Source: a virus. From it: a stretch of 28,330 nt of DNA. The notes under the pieces were generated by a model that was given only the letters and a program-made list of their open reading frames with translations, made no database searches and was not told where the DNA came from. Every line of letters begins with the position of its first letter. The stretch's first letter is position 1. Of this stretch, positions 7,980-14,732 are shown one piece after another. The DNA is taken from positions 1-28,330 of the IMG/VR virus record IMGVR_UViG_3300011113_000536; one strand, 5' to 3'. The position numbers and the translations under genes were made by a program.

Positions 7980-8007
7980 AAAAAAGTGCTAACATTTCTG
8001 CTAGCAC
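7980..8007 (-). terminator. Strong intrinsic terminator
   Basis: On the minus strand an 8-bp stem (GTGCTAGC pairing with GTTAGCAC, one G-T pair) with a six-base loop, followed by six Ts. It lies 16 bases after the stop of the 142-aa gene at 8023-8451. It separates the polymerase-side unit from the dpdA/clamp unit. Confidence 0.88.
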
Positions 8008-8022
8008 CTTATACTAATTTTT

Positions 8023-8451
8023 TTATTGTTCAACTACAATGTAGCCACCATATTCGCCGCGGTCTCTATCTGCTCGTTCTAATTCATCACTAATTTTATC
8101 TGCAATTTCATCTGAAATAGTTACTTTAAATTCAACAATACCTTCGTTTGGATCATATGATCGTTCAATCGAAGTTTTATCGAAGCCATATCTGTTAAAT
8201 ACATTAATAGCAACTCTATCCATGAATTTATTAGTACCAGAAAATAAAATCATTTGCTTATTAGCAGATCCTTCGGTATCATCTGGATATCCGTTATTAT
8301 TTGAATCAGTATCTCTTAAATTGCCTGTTTTTGGATCGCGATTAGCACCCGAATCGAATCCTAGTTTATTTTCTAAATCTTGCAAATTTGTTTCAGATAA
8401 ATTCTTAGTTCCAAATCTACGCATATTTTCTGCTAATATATTTTTTTTCAT
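8023..8451 (-). CDS. Small acidic protein with Asp-rich Ca-binding-like loop; possible head-associated tag
   Basis: 142 residues. It starts MKKNILAENMRRFGTKNL, an opening I associate with virion proteins of marine T4-like phages. Around residues 46-58 is DTDSNNNGYPDD, which resembles the DxDxNG Ca-binding loops of thrombospondin-3/dockerin-type repeats. The C-terminal half (RVAINVFNRYGFD, then EGIVEFKVTIS and an acidic helix) looks like a small alpha/beta domain. It has its own promoter (8466-8494) and SD (AGGTAAAAT) and is followed by a strong terminator, so it is a single-gene unit. The function is unknown. Confidence 0.6.
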   Translation of the reverse strand: MKKNILAENMRRFGTKNLSETNLQDLENKLGFDSGANRDPKTGNLRDTDSNNNGYPDDTEGSANKQMILFSGTNKFMDRVAINVFNRYGFDKTSIERSYDPNEGIVEFKVTISDEIADKISDELERADRDRGEYGGYIVVEQ

Positions 8452-8465
8452 ATTTTACCTAATTT

Positions 8466-8494
8466 AATATAAATATTGGCAAAAAAAAAATCAA
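8466..8494 (-). promoter_or_regulatory. Sigma70-like promoter before the 142-aa gene
   Basis: On the minus strand TTGATT (8489-8494), 17 bp containing a T10 run, TATATT (8466-8471). The predicted +1 near 8459 leaves an eight-base leader. The -35 box overlaps the last codons of the polymerase gene. Confidence 0.55.
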
Positions 8495-11007
8495 TTACCG
8501 AAACTAAAAAACTTCGAAACATTATTATTATCAGGAAATGACGACCAATTCATTGCTGCATAGAAATCATCAAGTTTATTCTTCAATTCCTTTTCAAAGA
8601 TTTTATTGCGATCTATGTATTGTTCTACAAAGTCTGTGATAACTTTTGGATCTTGATAACCTCGAAGTGCCATGGTATCAAAACCAAATGGATTATCCGA
8701 TAAGTATGCCCATTTTACTTTTTCGCCATCTGTAATAGGTTCAATGTCTCGAATACCATTTGATACAAGTAAATCATTGAAATTGATTGCTGATTTAACA
8801 TGAGCTGGGGTTCCTGATAAGTATCCTGTAAATGGCTTTCTTTTCTTGGTATATTTTGATATTTCTTTCACTCCGGAGTTCTTCATTACATTTAATACCG
8901 GAGAATTTTTTAATCCGGACTTGAACGTATGAATCATATCAGTTGTTGCAGTTTTATCACGTTCTTTAAGAATATTCCAAAGTGTTTCTTTCATTATCTT
9001 TTTGAAATCTTCTGGGAAACTTGATCTAACAACATCTAATCCTTTGATGTCTAATTTATCCGTAGGTTTACCTTCTTTGAATATAACCCATTGTGCATAG
9101 CGTTTCTTGGCAATCCACAAACCAGATTTTGCAACATATTCTTGTTTAATTTGCCAACGATGCGTTTTAGTATTATGAAATACTTCTGCATATCTATCGT
9201 ACATTCGATTTACGAGACTTTGAACTTCTGATGCAATTGCATTGGTTTGTGCAATCATGAACTTTTCATCTGTTTCATCAAATCCAGGAAAACGTTTTGC
9301 AATAAGTGGCAATGAACTAACAAAGGTTGAATCTGTATCTGTATAAAATGCAAATTCAGCTTTTCCTTTGGTTGCATTGATAAAATGATCTTGTCCTATT
9401 TCTTTTGCATAATGATTGTTAATAACCTTTGCAGAAAATTTAATTACGCTTTGACCTGTTGCTGTGATTGCACCTGCATTATCTAAATCGTGGAATCGGA
9501 ATGTTTTAAGTCCTAATACACCATAAAATGAATTGAGCAATACTTTTTGTGTATTTTGTAAGGCGTCATAAAATTTATAATCTTCAGATCCTACTTCATA
9601 TTCATCACGTTTATTTTTATACGTAACACGTTCATCAAACCATTTTGCTAATATAGTTGGTAAGAATCCTTTGATGTCTGTTCTATAAACTGCACCGTTA
9701 CTTGCAACAGTATACTCATTATCAGATAGCCACGCTTTAACATGTTGTGCATATGTACCATCAGTAAAAGTTACTTGTTGTGGCTCTGATTTTAATAAAC
9801 ATTCTTCATCCCAATTTTGAATTACTCCTACTTTAGTTTCCGGAGAAATATTCAAACTCATGATGATGCTAGGATATAGTGAAGTTAAATCTAAGTCATA
9901 TATCCATTTGTATAAACCAGGTACCGGATCTTTTACATATGCGCCAGCTAATGCATCTGCTTCCGTTTCTTCTTCAACGAATCGAAATTGTTTATTTGGA
10001 GCTACAAGTCCATTTCGTTTCAAATCAACTATTGCAGCACCATCTAGATATTTAGATGCATAATAAACATCTTCATATGCAACGTGACCTTTATGGCATA
10101 TGGTTCGTGCTAAATTTAACAATTGTGTCTTTTCATCTAACTCATAAACCAAGTTAACGTCAACCATGTTATATTCAACAAATTTTCGAATATCGGTTGC
10201 AAATAATTGATTCAAATCACCTTCATATTCAACTTTACCTCGACCCAATTCTGTCTTTGCTACAGTATCTAAACGGTAATTTGGTAATTCTGTATATGTA
10301 AACTTTTTATAAAGTGTCAGGTAATCTAAACTAGATACACCGAATATTTTGTATCGTTCTCTGTTTTTATTCCATTCAACAATACCAGCAGGAGAAAGTT
10401 TCTTAATTGCTTGTGCGCCTAATACTTTTTTGATTCTGTTAACGAGATATGGAACGTCATAATTATCAATGTTCCATCCTGTAATTACTGTCGGCTGAAC
10501 TGCTGCAAATATGTTTATGAAACGTGTTAACATGTCCGCTTCGGACCTAAATATTTCTACTTCATAATCCGTTTCTTTGAAGCCTTTTGTTGTTACACGA
10601 CGTTCTTCATCTAATAGCAATACGCGTCTATCTTGTCCGGCTTTATCAAAATATGCTATTGATGTAATACGTAATCGAGCATCTTCTGGTGTTGAATATC
10701 CGTTTTCATCACGTTCTGATTCAATATCAAAAAAGAAATCTCTATGTCCTTTTGACGGCGTATCAGATTCATAATACAAATCAATTAGAGTTCTAACTTC
10801 TTCATTGAGATCTGATTCATATGCCGTTCTATTGTCTTTGTGATTGCCTGGAACTCTAGACAATCGCGTTCCATCTAATGAAACGCAATCTCCGTCTGAA
10901 TCTGGTAAATATGCATATGGTTGAAATGGAAATTTCTGATGACCTAATTCATCATCAAACACGTGCATTACGTTATTTTTCTTATCATATGCTATATTTT
11001 GATACAT
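8491..11007 (-). CDS. 43: Family B replicative DNA polymerase (gp43-like)
   Basis: 838 residues, slightly shorter than T4 gp43 (898). The 3'-5' exonuclease motifs are intact: FFFDIESE (D94, E96), NIDNYD (179-184) and YNMVD (279-283). Polymerase motif A is DLTSLYPSI (373-381), motif B is QKVLLNSFYGVLG (487-499), and motif C is YTDTDS (555-560). The C-terminal end SKFFSFGN resembles the clamp-binding tail of T4-like polymerases. No intron or intein interrupts it. The SD AAAAGG precedes the ATG, 11 bases after the HNH endonuclease stop. It should replicate the genome with gp45, gp44/62, gp41 and gp32. Confidence 0.97.
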   Translation of the reverse strand: MYQNIAYDKKNNVMHVFDDELGHQKFPFQPYAYLPDSDGDCVSLDGTRLSRVPGNHKDNRTAYESDLNEEVRTLIDLYYESDTPSKGHRDFFFDIESERDENGYSTPEDARLRITSIAYFDKAGQDRRVLLLDEERRVTTKGFKETDYEVEIFRSEADMLTRFINIFAAVQPTVITGWNIDNYDVPYLVNRIKKVLGAQAIKKLSPAGIVEWNKNRERYKIFGVSSLDYLTLYKKFTYTELPNYRLDTVAKTELGRGKVEYEGDLNQLFATDIRKFVEYNMVDVNLVYELDEKTQLLNLARTICHKGHVAYEDVYYASKYLDGAAIVDLKRNGLVAPNKQFRFVEEETEADALAGAYVKDPVPGLYKWIYDLDLTSLYPSIIMSLNISPETKVGVIQNWDEECLLKSEPQQVTFTDGTYAQHVKAWLSDNEYTVASNGAVYRTDIKGFLPTILAKWFDERVTYKNKRDEYEVGSEDYKFYDALQNTQKVLLNSFYGVLGLKTFRFHDLDNAGAITATGQSVIKFSAKVINNHYAKEIGQDHFINATKGKAEFAFYTDTDSTFVSSLPLIAKRFPGFDETDEKFMIAQTNAIASEVQSLVNRMYDRYAEVFHNTKTHRWQIKQEYVAKSGLWIAKKRYAQWVIFKEGKPTDKLDIKGLDVVRSSFPEDFKKIMKETLWNILKERDKTATTDMIHTFKSGLKNSPVLNVMKNSGVKEISKYTKKRKPFTGYLSGTPAHVKSAINFNDLLVSNGIRDIEPITDGEKVKWAYLSDNPFGFDTMALRGYQDPKVITDFVEQYIDRNKIFEKELKNKLDDFYAAMNWSSFPDNNNVSKFFSFGN

Positions 11008-11018
11008 GTTAATCCTTT

Positions 11019-11486
11019 TTATTTTTTTAATTTACAATTGTTATTGTGCCATCTAGTTATATTTCCGATATCAGAAATAACATCGCAATATTGGCACTTA
11101 ATTCGTATAGAATTTAAACGAATTTTACTTTGTTTTTGTCTTGTTTCAGTTGAAACGATTTTATTACAATGCGTATGCTTAACTGCTTGACCATGATATT
11201 GTTTTATTCTATGATATTCATGTGATGAAATAATTAGTCCGGTTCGTTTAGTTACGCCATTAATCATTGCCCAAAGTGCATAACGTAATTTATTATTTTC
11301 TGGATAAATTTCACAAAGAAGTTTATGTGCTATGAAATGTTCTCTAGCTGTTAATTCGGCTATATTTTCTTTATTATTAGTTCCGCCCATACATTTAGGA
11401 ACAATATGATGTCGTTCTTTATATTCTGTTAATTTTCTAGTCTTTGATCTCATTATTAATTGATCGTATATTTTTTTGTAATTCAT
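11019..11486 (-). CDS. HNH homing endonuclease (free-standing)
   Basis: 155 residues. The HNH core is HHIVPKCMGGTNNKENIAELTAREHFIAHKLL (residues about 26-57; key HH, N, H), followed by a YALWAM helix. A C-terminal zinc-finger-like segment (IKCQYCDV then WHNNNCKLKK) probably helps bind DNA. It is a close paralogue of the enzyme at 22624-23244, sharing the N-terminus, HNH block and tail, but lacks the NUMOD3-like middle. It lies directly upstream of the polymerase gene, a common site for such elements in T4-like phages. The SD GGAG lies within the overlapping small ORF. Confidence 0.88.
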   Translation of the reverse strand: MNYKKIYDQLIMRSKTRKLTEYKERHHIVPKCMGGTNNKENIAELTAREHFIAHKLLCEIYPENNKLRYALWAMINGVTKRTGLIISSHEYHRIKQYHGQAVKHTHCNKIVSTETRQKQSKIRLNSIRIKCQYCDVISDIGNITRWHNNNCKLKK

Positions 11487-11607
11487 AGTATTTCTCCATT
11501 GTTTTTTTATTTATCTTCTCTTTGTTACGATAATAATACTCTTTAGCCCAAAGACGTTGTGCTTCAACTTTTTCTTGTTCTGTTTTGTATTTTTTTATTC
11601 GTCCCAT
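11437..11607 (-). CDS. Small basic ORF, 56 aa, upstream of and overlapping the HNH endonuclease
   Basis: Reading from ATG at 11607 to TAG at 11437 gives a Lys/Glu/Tyr-rich helical peptide opening MGRIKKYKTEQEKVEAQ, with the middle LWAKEYYYRNKEKINKK. This resembles basic helices common in small phage proteins and in the N-terminal parts of some phage HNH proteins. It overlaps the HNH start by 50 bases in another frame. No SD precedes the ATG. It may be a short DNA-binding partner, or a relic of a longer endonuclease. It fills most of the otherwise empty 161 bases between 11487 and 11647. Confidence 0.5.
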   Translation of the reverse strand: MGRIKKYKTEQEKVEAQRLWAKEYYYRNKEKINKKTMEKYYELQKNIRSINNEIKD

Positions 11608-11647
11608 TTAATATAAATATATAACTAAAAGAAAAAAACTAAAAGAA

Positions 11648-12049
11648 TTACTTAGTATTATTGACAATTTCAATTAACTTATCAAGGCATGCAAGTTCTG
11701 TTTCTTCATAGATTGCATAAACATAAATTTCACCCTCTTTATAGTCGGTTATTCTGTGTGGTCTAATCTCATAAATATATTTATTTTTTGTATATTCTTC
11801 AATCCAAGATTTTAGATTATACTTCTCTCTAAACCATCTAAATGCTTGTGAGAATGTTGGCTGTGATGTATATGTTGAACTATTGTAATTGACACCATTG
11901 AATTTTTGTTCATTTGTTCTCAAATCAGAACATCTCATAGGTGTACTGCAATTATCAAATGCAAATAAACAAGGTTCATCAAATCCAAGTTCTTTGAGTT
12001 TCACCGCCAACTCATAAGGTACAAATTCTTTTTCCATTCCTTGATACAT
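11648..12049 (-). CDS. Conserved phage protein of unknown function, 133 aa
   Basis: The segment EFVPYELAVKLKELGFDEPCLFAF, later PTFSQAFRWFREKYNL and a C-terminal CLDKLIEIV helix define a family I recognise from phages and prophages, without known function. No catalytic motif is evident. The ATG at 12049 overlaps the HPRT stop (TAATG) and has SD AAGG eight bases upstream. An internal ATG at 12037 is closer to where homologues often start (MEKEFVPYE), but its possible SD is too close. Confidence 0.7.
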   Translation of the reverse strand: MYQGMEKEFVPYELAVKLKELGFDEPCLFAFDNCSTPMRCSDLRTNEQKFNGVNYNSSTYTSQPTFSQAFRWFREKYNLKSWIEEYTKNKYIYEIRPHRITDYKEGEIYVYAIYEETELACLDKLIEIVNNTK

Positions 12050-12555
12050 TAATTAACCTTATATAAATCTTCTAAATTTCTTCCTACTCCGTTATTGTCT
12101 AATCCATAACCAGCTATCCATTCGTCTCCGATAACAAATCCACAAAAATTAGTTAGATCAACGCCGCCACCTCTACGAGTTAATGTAACAACTTTAACTT
12201 GTGCCGGAATATGACTATTAACCATGAACAATGCTTCTAATATAGTTGTGCCAGTATCGCAAATATCATCTACAATGTACACGTTGCGACCTTTAAGATC
12301 TAGTTCTAAACCTTTAATGATTTCTATACCTCCAGAATTATCTTGACCTTCATATGATTTCATTCTAATAAAGTCTGATTGTACATTGATTGGCATATTT
12401 CTAAGTAAGTCTGTATAAAACATATATGCACCATTGAGTATACAAATCATTACTGGTGGTAATGCATTACCTGTATTTACGTGATCTTCGGCAATACTTA
12501 ATGCCAATTGTTTTACTCTCAATTGGATGTCTTGTTTGTTAATAATAAGTTCCAT
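12049..12555 (-). CDS. hpt: Hypoxanthine(-guanine) phosphoribosyltransferase
   Basis: 168 residues. The PRPP-binding signature IVDDICDTGTT is near residues 95-105. The N-terminal region has ICILNGAYMFYTDLLR (family pattern LKGA..F..DL), and the C-terminus has GDEWIAGYGLD and YRNL-like GRNLEDLY, both typical of HPRT. The enzyme converts hypoxanthine or guanine plus PRPP to IMP or GMP. A possible specific role here is recycling the guanine released when the DpdA-like enzyme exchanges bases in DNA, and feeding the GTP used by FolE; that is inference. It overlaps the membrane-protein gene by 37 bases. Confidence 0.9.
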   Translation of the reverse strand: MELIINKQDIQLRVKQLALSIAEDHVNTGNALPPVMICILNGAYMFYTDLLRNMPINVQSDFIRMKSYEGQDNSGGIEIIKGLELDLKGRNVYIVDDICDTGTTILEALFMVNSHIPAQVKVVTLTRRGGGVDLTNFCGFVIGDEWIAGYGLDNNGVGRNLEDLYKVN

Positions 12556-12752
12556 ATTCCGTATAAATTTATTGCTATAATAATTAAACTAAGTACTAAA
12601 TGACTAAAATTTGCTATGAAAAAATCATACGTAATCCAACCTATATCTCCAATGATCCAAGAAATCATTGCATAGTTATGAAGGCGTTTTGCATTTAATA
12701 CATATCCTATTAGTACCAAAATAGTACTAATCCAACCTAATGTATCTACCAT
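12519..12752 (-). CDS. Small integral membrane protein, 77 aa
   Basis: Three hydrophobic spans are visible: about residues 4-21 (LGWISTILVLIGYVLNA), 28-47 (around MISWIIGDIGWITYDFF) and 50-70 (HLVLSLIIIAINLYGIW). Short loops and a Lys/Thr tail complete it. It resembles part of small phage/bacterial membrane proteins, perhaps PnuC-related, but I cannot assign transport. The ATG lies inside the GroES stop region (CCATGGTAG, seven-base overlap), so it is co-translated with the chaperonin. Confidence 0.65.
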   Translation of the reverse strand: MVDTLGWISTILVLIGYVLNAKRLHNYAMISWIIGDIGWITYDFFIANFSHLVLSLIIIAINLYGIWNLLLTNKTSN

Positions 12753-13048
12753 GGTAGTGAATTTACAAGACCTATTTCTGATTCTCTAATCAAATAATAA
12801 TTTACATCATCGATAACGATATTTTTATTTTCTCCTAAATTAGGTTTATGAATCAATACTATATCTCCGGACTTAACTGTCATTGGTATTGTATCTCCTG
12901 TCATAGTAAATAATCCAGGTCCCGTTGCAACAACGGTTGCTCGAGAAAATTGCATATCTCTATCAACTAAAATAATACCACTTTTTGTTTTTTCTGAAGT
13001 TTTTTCAACTTGAACTAATACTTGATCACCAATTGGTTTCCATTCCAT
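12746..13048 (-). CDS. GroES-like co-chaperonin (Cpn10; functional analogue of T4 gp31)
   Basis: 100 residues, the usual GroES length. The opening MEWKPIGDQVLVQVEK matches Cpn10 (xxPLxDRVLVK). The mobile loop EKTKSGIILV is present, then ATVVATGPG, and VKSGDIVLIHKP corresponds to the family's VKxGDxVLF strand. The end ISES-like REESEIG region appears as LIRESEIG. It should cap the host GroEL; in T4, gp31 with GroEL folds the capsid protein gp23. The SD AAAGGAAT lies upstream. It follows the thioredoxin gene by 15 bases. Confidence 0.9.
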   Translation of the reverse strand: MEWKPIGDQVLVQVEKTSEKTKSGIILVDRDMQFSRATVVATGPGLFTMTGDTIPMTVKSGDIVLIHKPNLGENKNIVIDDVNYYLIRESEIGLVNSLPW

Positions 13049-13063
13049 AACTTATTCCTTTTT

Positions 13064-13315
13064 TTATTTATTATATAATTCAATAACTGCATGTTTTGTT
13101 ACATTTGCTCCAACTAATTTACGTAATGCAACACCAGAACCATCAATTAAAATCACACATGGTATATTTTTTACATTGTATTTTTCTGTGGTGGCTGTAT
13201 TGGTATCAACATCGATAAATGAAATAGGAAGTTGATTGCTTAATTCTTGCATCTGTGGTCTTATGAATGTACACGGACCACACCACGTTGCTGTAAAATA
13301 CAATAATTTTTTCAT
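13064..13315 (-). CDS. Thioredoxin
   Basis: 83 residues, short for thioredoxin and similar to other minimal phage thioredoxins and glutaredoxins. The active site WCGPC (residues 11-15) follows MKKLLYFTAT. SFIDVDTNT and the cis-Pro segment NIPCVILIDG complete the fold. It is a likely electron donor to the class II ribonucleotide reductase at 18254-20110, whose C-terminal CX4C pair needs reduction. The SD is weak (ACGAGAT). The 52 bases upstream (13316-13367) hold no gene and no promoter I would defend. Confidence 0.93.
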   Translation of the reverse strand: MKKLLYFTATWCGPCTFIRPQMQELSNQLPISFIDVDTNTATTEKYNVKNIPCVILIDGSGVALRKLVGANVTKHAVIELYNK

Positions 13316-13367
13316 CGTATCTCGTAATTTATTTTAACGTCGCCAAACGTTGTTGTTATTATCCAAT

Positions 13368-13574
13368 TCATTTTTCTGCAGCTTGTTTTTTTGCTAATTC
13401 ATCTAATAACATATGGTATGTTTCATTTACGCCACTAACGCCATGATATACGTTTAAATTATGTACCATCATTTGACTTATTACTGATGATATAAGAATA
13501 TTATCATCAGCGTCTAAAATTTGAATTCTAATCTTAAGATTTTGTTCTTCTAATGGTTTTATTTGTTCTTCCAT
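13368..13574 (-). CDS. Hypothetical protein, 68 aa
   Basis: Not recognised. The N-terminus is acidic (MEEQIKPLEEQNLKI), followed by a strand-like IRIQILDADDN and an amphipathic body, ending in a Lys/Ala/Glu helix (LLDELAKKQAAEK). The good SD AAAGGA before the ATG and the tight fit between QueE and thioredoxin support a real gene. Confidence 0.6.
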   Translation of the reverse strand: MEEQIKPLEEQNLKIRIQILDADDNILISSVISQMMVHNLNVYHGVSGVNETYHMLLDELAKKQAAEK

Positions 13575-13600
13575 TTTTTCCTTTATTTTAAGTTGTTAGT

Positions 13601-14389
13601 TTACACGCCTCTTTTAGTATCATATGCAATAATATGATCCCTGCCTGTCATGTTATAACCATATTCGGCACACATTTCAAATACGATGGGATACATTTTG
13701 ATTAATTCTTCTCGGGTATCGCCTGCCGGCATAATGTATGTTTTTGATCTAGGAATATTCAATTTAACCCGGAATTCTTCAATTTCTTGTAAATTATATT
13801 CCGTACCATCCCATACTGGTTTGTAATGATAATCTGTATGAAACTCAATCATTTGTTTGATTGCTTCATAATTTAATCTAAATTTATTATGTTGCGTAAC
13901 CATTTTTTCATCCGTGATCGTCCCTTGCGGCGTAGGAGTACCCAGAACGGGAACGCTATTGCTAAACTTAGGACTAAGACTAATAAGCCCAATAGGATAA
14001 TCAGTCGCAATAAAATGTGAGCCTTCAGTTTCAATAGTGATAAGAATGCTTCTTTCATGTGCAAAGTGTGTTAATTCATTTACCAAAGCAGGATGCATTG
14101 TTGGAGCACCCCCTGTTAACATCATTTCTTTAATATGCGGATTTTCATCGTATATTTTTATGATGTCATTAAATGTAAATGTACCTTTTTCTGGATGTAT
14201 TGATGTGTACCAAGAATCACACCAACCACCTTCTCCAAAATAGCATCGGTGAGTGCAACCTGTAGTTCTAACTGCAATAGTAGGTCTGCCGAATCGAGAA
14301 CCTTCTGATTGCACGCATCTATACAATTCTACTATGGGTAATGTTTTGTTGTAATCTGTTATTCTTTTAGAAAGGGAGGTCATCGTCAT
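13601..14389 (-). CDS. queE: 7-carboxy-7-deazaguanine synthase (QueE), radical SAM
   Basis: 262 residues. QueE converts 6-carboxytetrahydropterin to 7-carboxy-7-deazaguanine. The substrate loop RCVQSEGSRFGRPT (about 24-37) is followed by the cluster cysteines C45, C49 and C57, then the SAM-binding MMLTGGAPTMHP and ETEGSHF. The cysteine spacing is CX3CX7C rather than the usual CX3CX2C, with FGEGG inserted before WCDS; I have seen similar insertions in phage QueE. The C-terminal PVWDG and YIMPAGDT segments match family strands. It overlaps the upstream gene by 23 bases. Starts at 14389 and 14383 are equally possible. Together with FolE and QueD it supplies the base for the DpdA-like enzyme. Confidence 0.9.
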   Translation of the reverse strand: MTMTSLSKRITDYNKTLPIVELYRCVQSEGSRFGRPTIAVRTTGCTHRCYFGEGGWCDSWYTSIHPEKGTFTFNDIIKIYDENPHIKEMMLTGGAPTMHPALVNELTHFAHERSILITIETEGSHFIATDYPIGLISLSPKFSNSVPVLGTPTPQGTITDEKMVTQHNKFRLNYEAIKQMIEFHTDYHYKPVWDGTEYNLQEIEEFRVKLNIPRSKTYIMPAGDTREELIKMYPIVFEMCAEYGYNMTGRDHIIAYDTKRGV

Positions 14390-14732
14390 CTTCTAATTTA
14401 GTTGGTACATTTAGTTGTTTAATCACAGCGTCAAATTTAGCTTCTAGATCTTGCAATCTTTGCTGCAATTTAAGTAATTCAGAACGTCTTACTAATGGCG
14501 TTCGATCTAATTCAGGATTTGTATTATTAGCAAAATATGAATCTAAGAATGATATCGGATATATTTGTACTTGAGTGTATTCTGGACGTTGTGCTTCTTT
14601 AGGTAGCATTCTCCATTTGATATCAACGCCTCGTTTTACAGCTTCTGCCGTTACTTCTCGTCCAATATTTGTACCACCAGAGCCTTTACCTAAATATTCA
14701 AAAAGTGATACATAAGTTTCATTATTCTCCAT
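14367..14732 (-). CDS. Conserved phage protein with an SSB-like acidic C-terminal tip
   Basis: 121 residues. The N-terminal half (YVSLFEYLGKGSGG, then IGREVTAEAV) and YPISFLDSYF belong to a phage family I recognise without known function. A Leu/Gln coiled-coil stretch follows (ELLKLQQRLQDLEAKF). The last residues are LEDDDDLPF, almost exactly the DDDIPF tip that bacterial SSB uses to recruit partner proteins. There is no evident OB fold. Binding to SSB partners or to phage replication proteins is inference. The start overlaps queD by 11 bases and the end overlaps queE by 23. Confidence 0.7.
   Translation of the reverse strand: MENNETYVSLFEYLGKGSGGTNIGREVTAEAVKRGVDIKWRMLPKEAQRPEYTQVQIYPISFLDSYFANNTNPELDRTPLVRRSELLKLQQRLQDLEAKFDAVIKQLNVPTKLEDDDDLPF

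Noticed and set aside
8491-11486. Group I intron or intein in the DNA polymerase linked to the HNH gene
   Set aside because: The polymerase frame is uninterrupted with all exonuclease and polymerase motifs in order, and the HNH gene lies wholly upstream with its own start and stop.
13316-13367. Promoter before thioredoxin
   Set aside because: TTGGCG and AT-rich hexamers occur but not at a convincing spacing.
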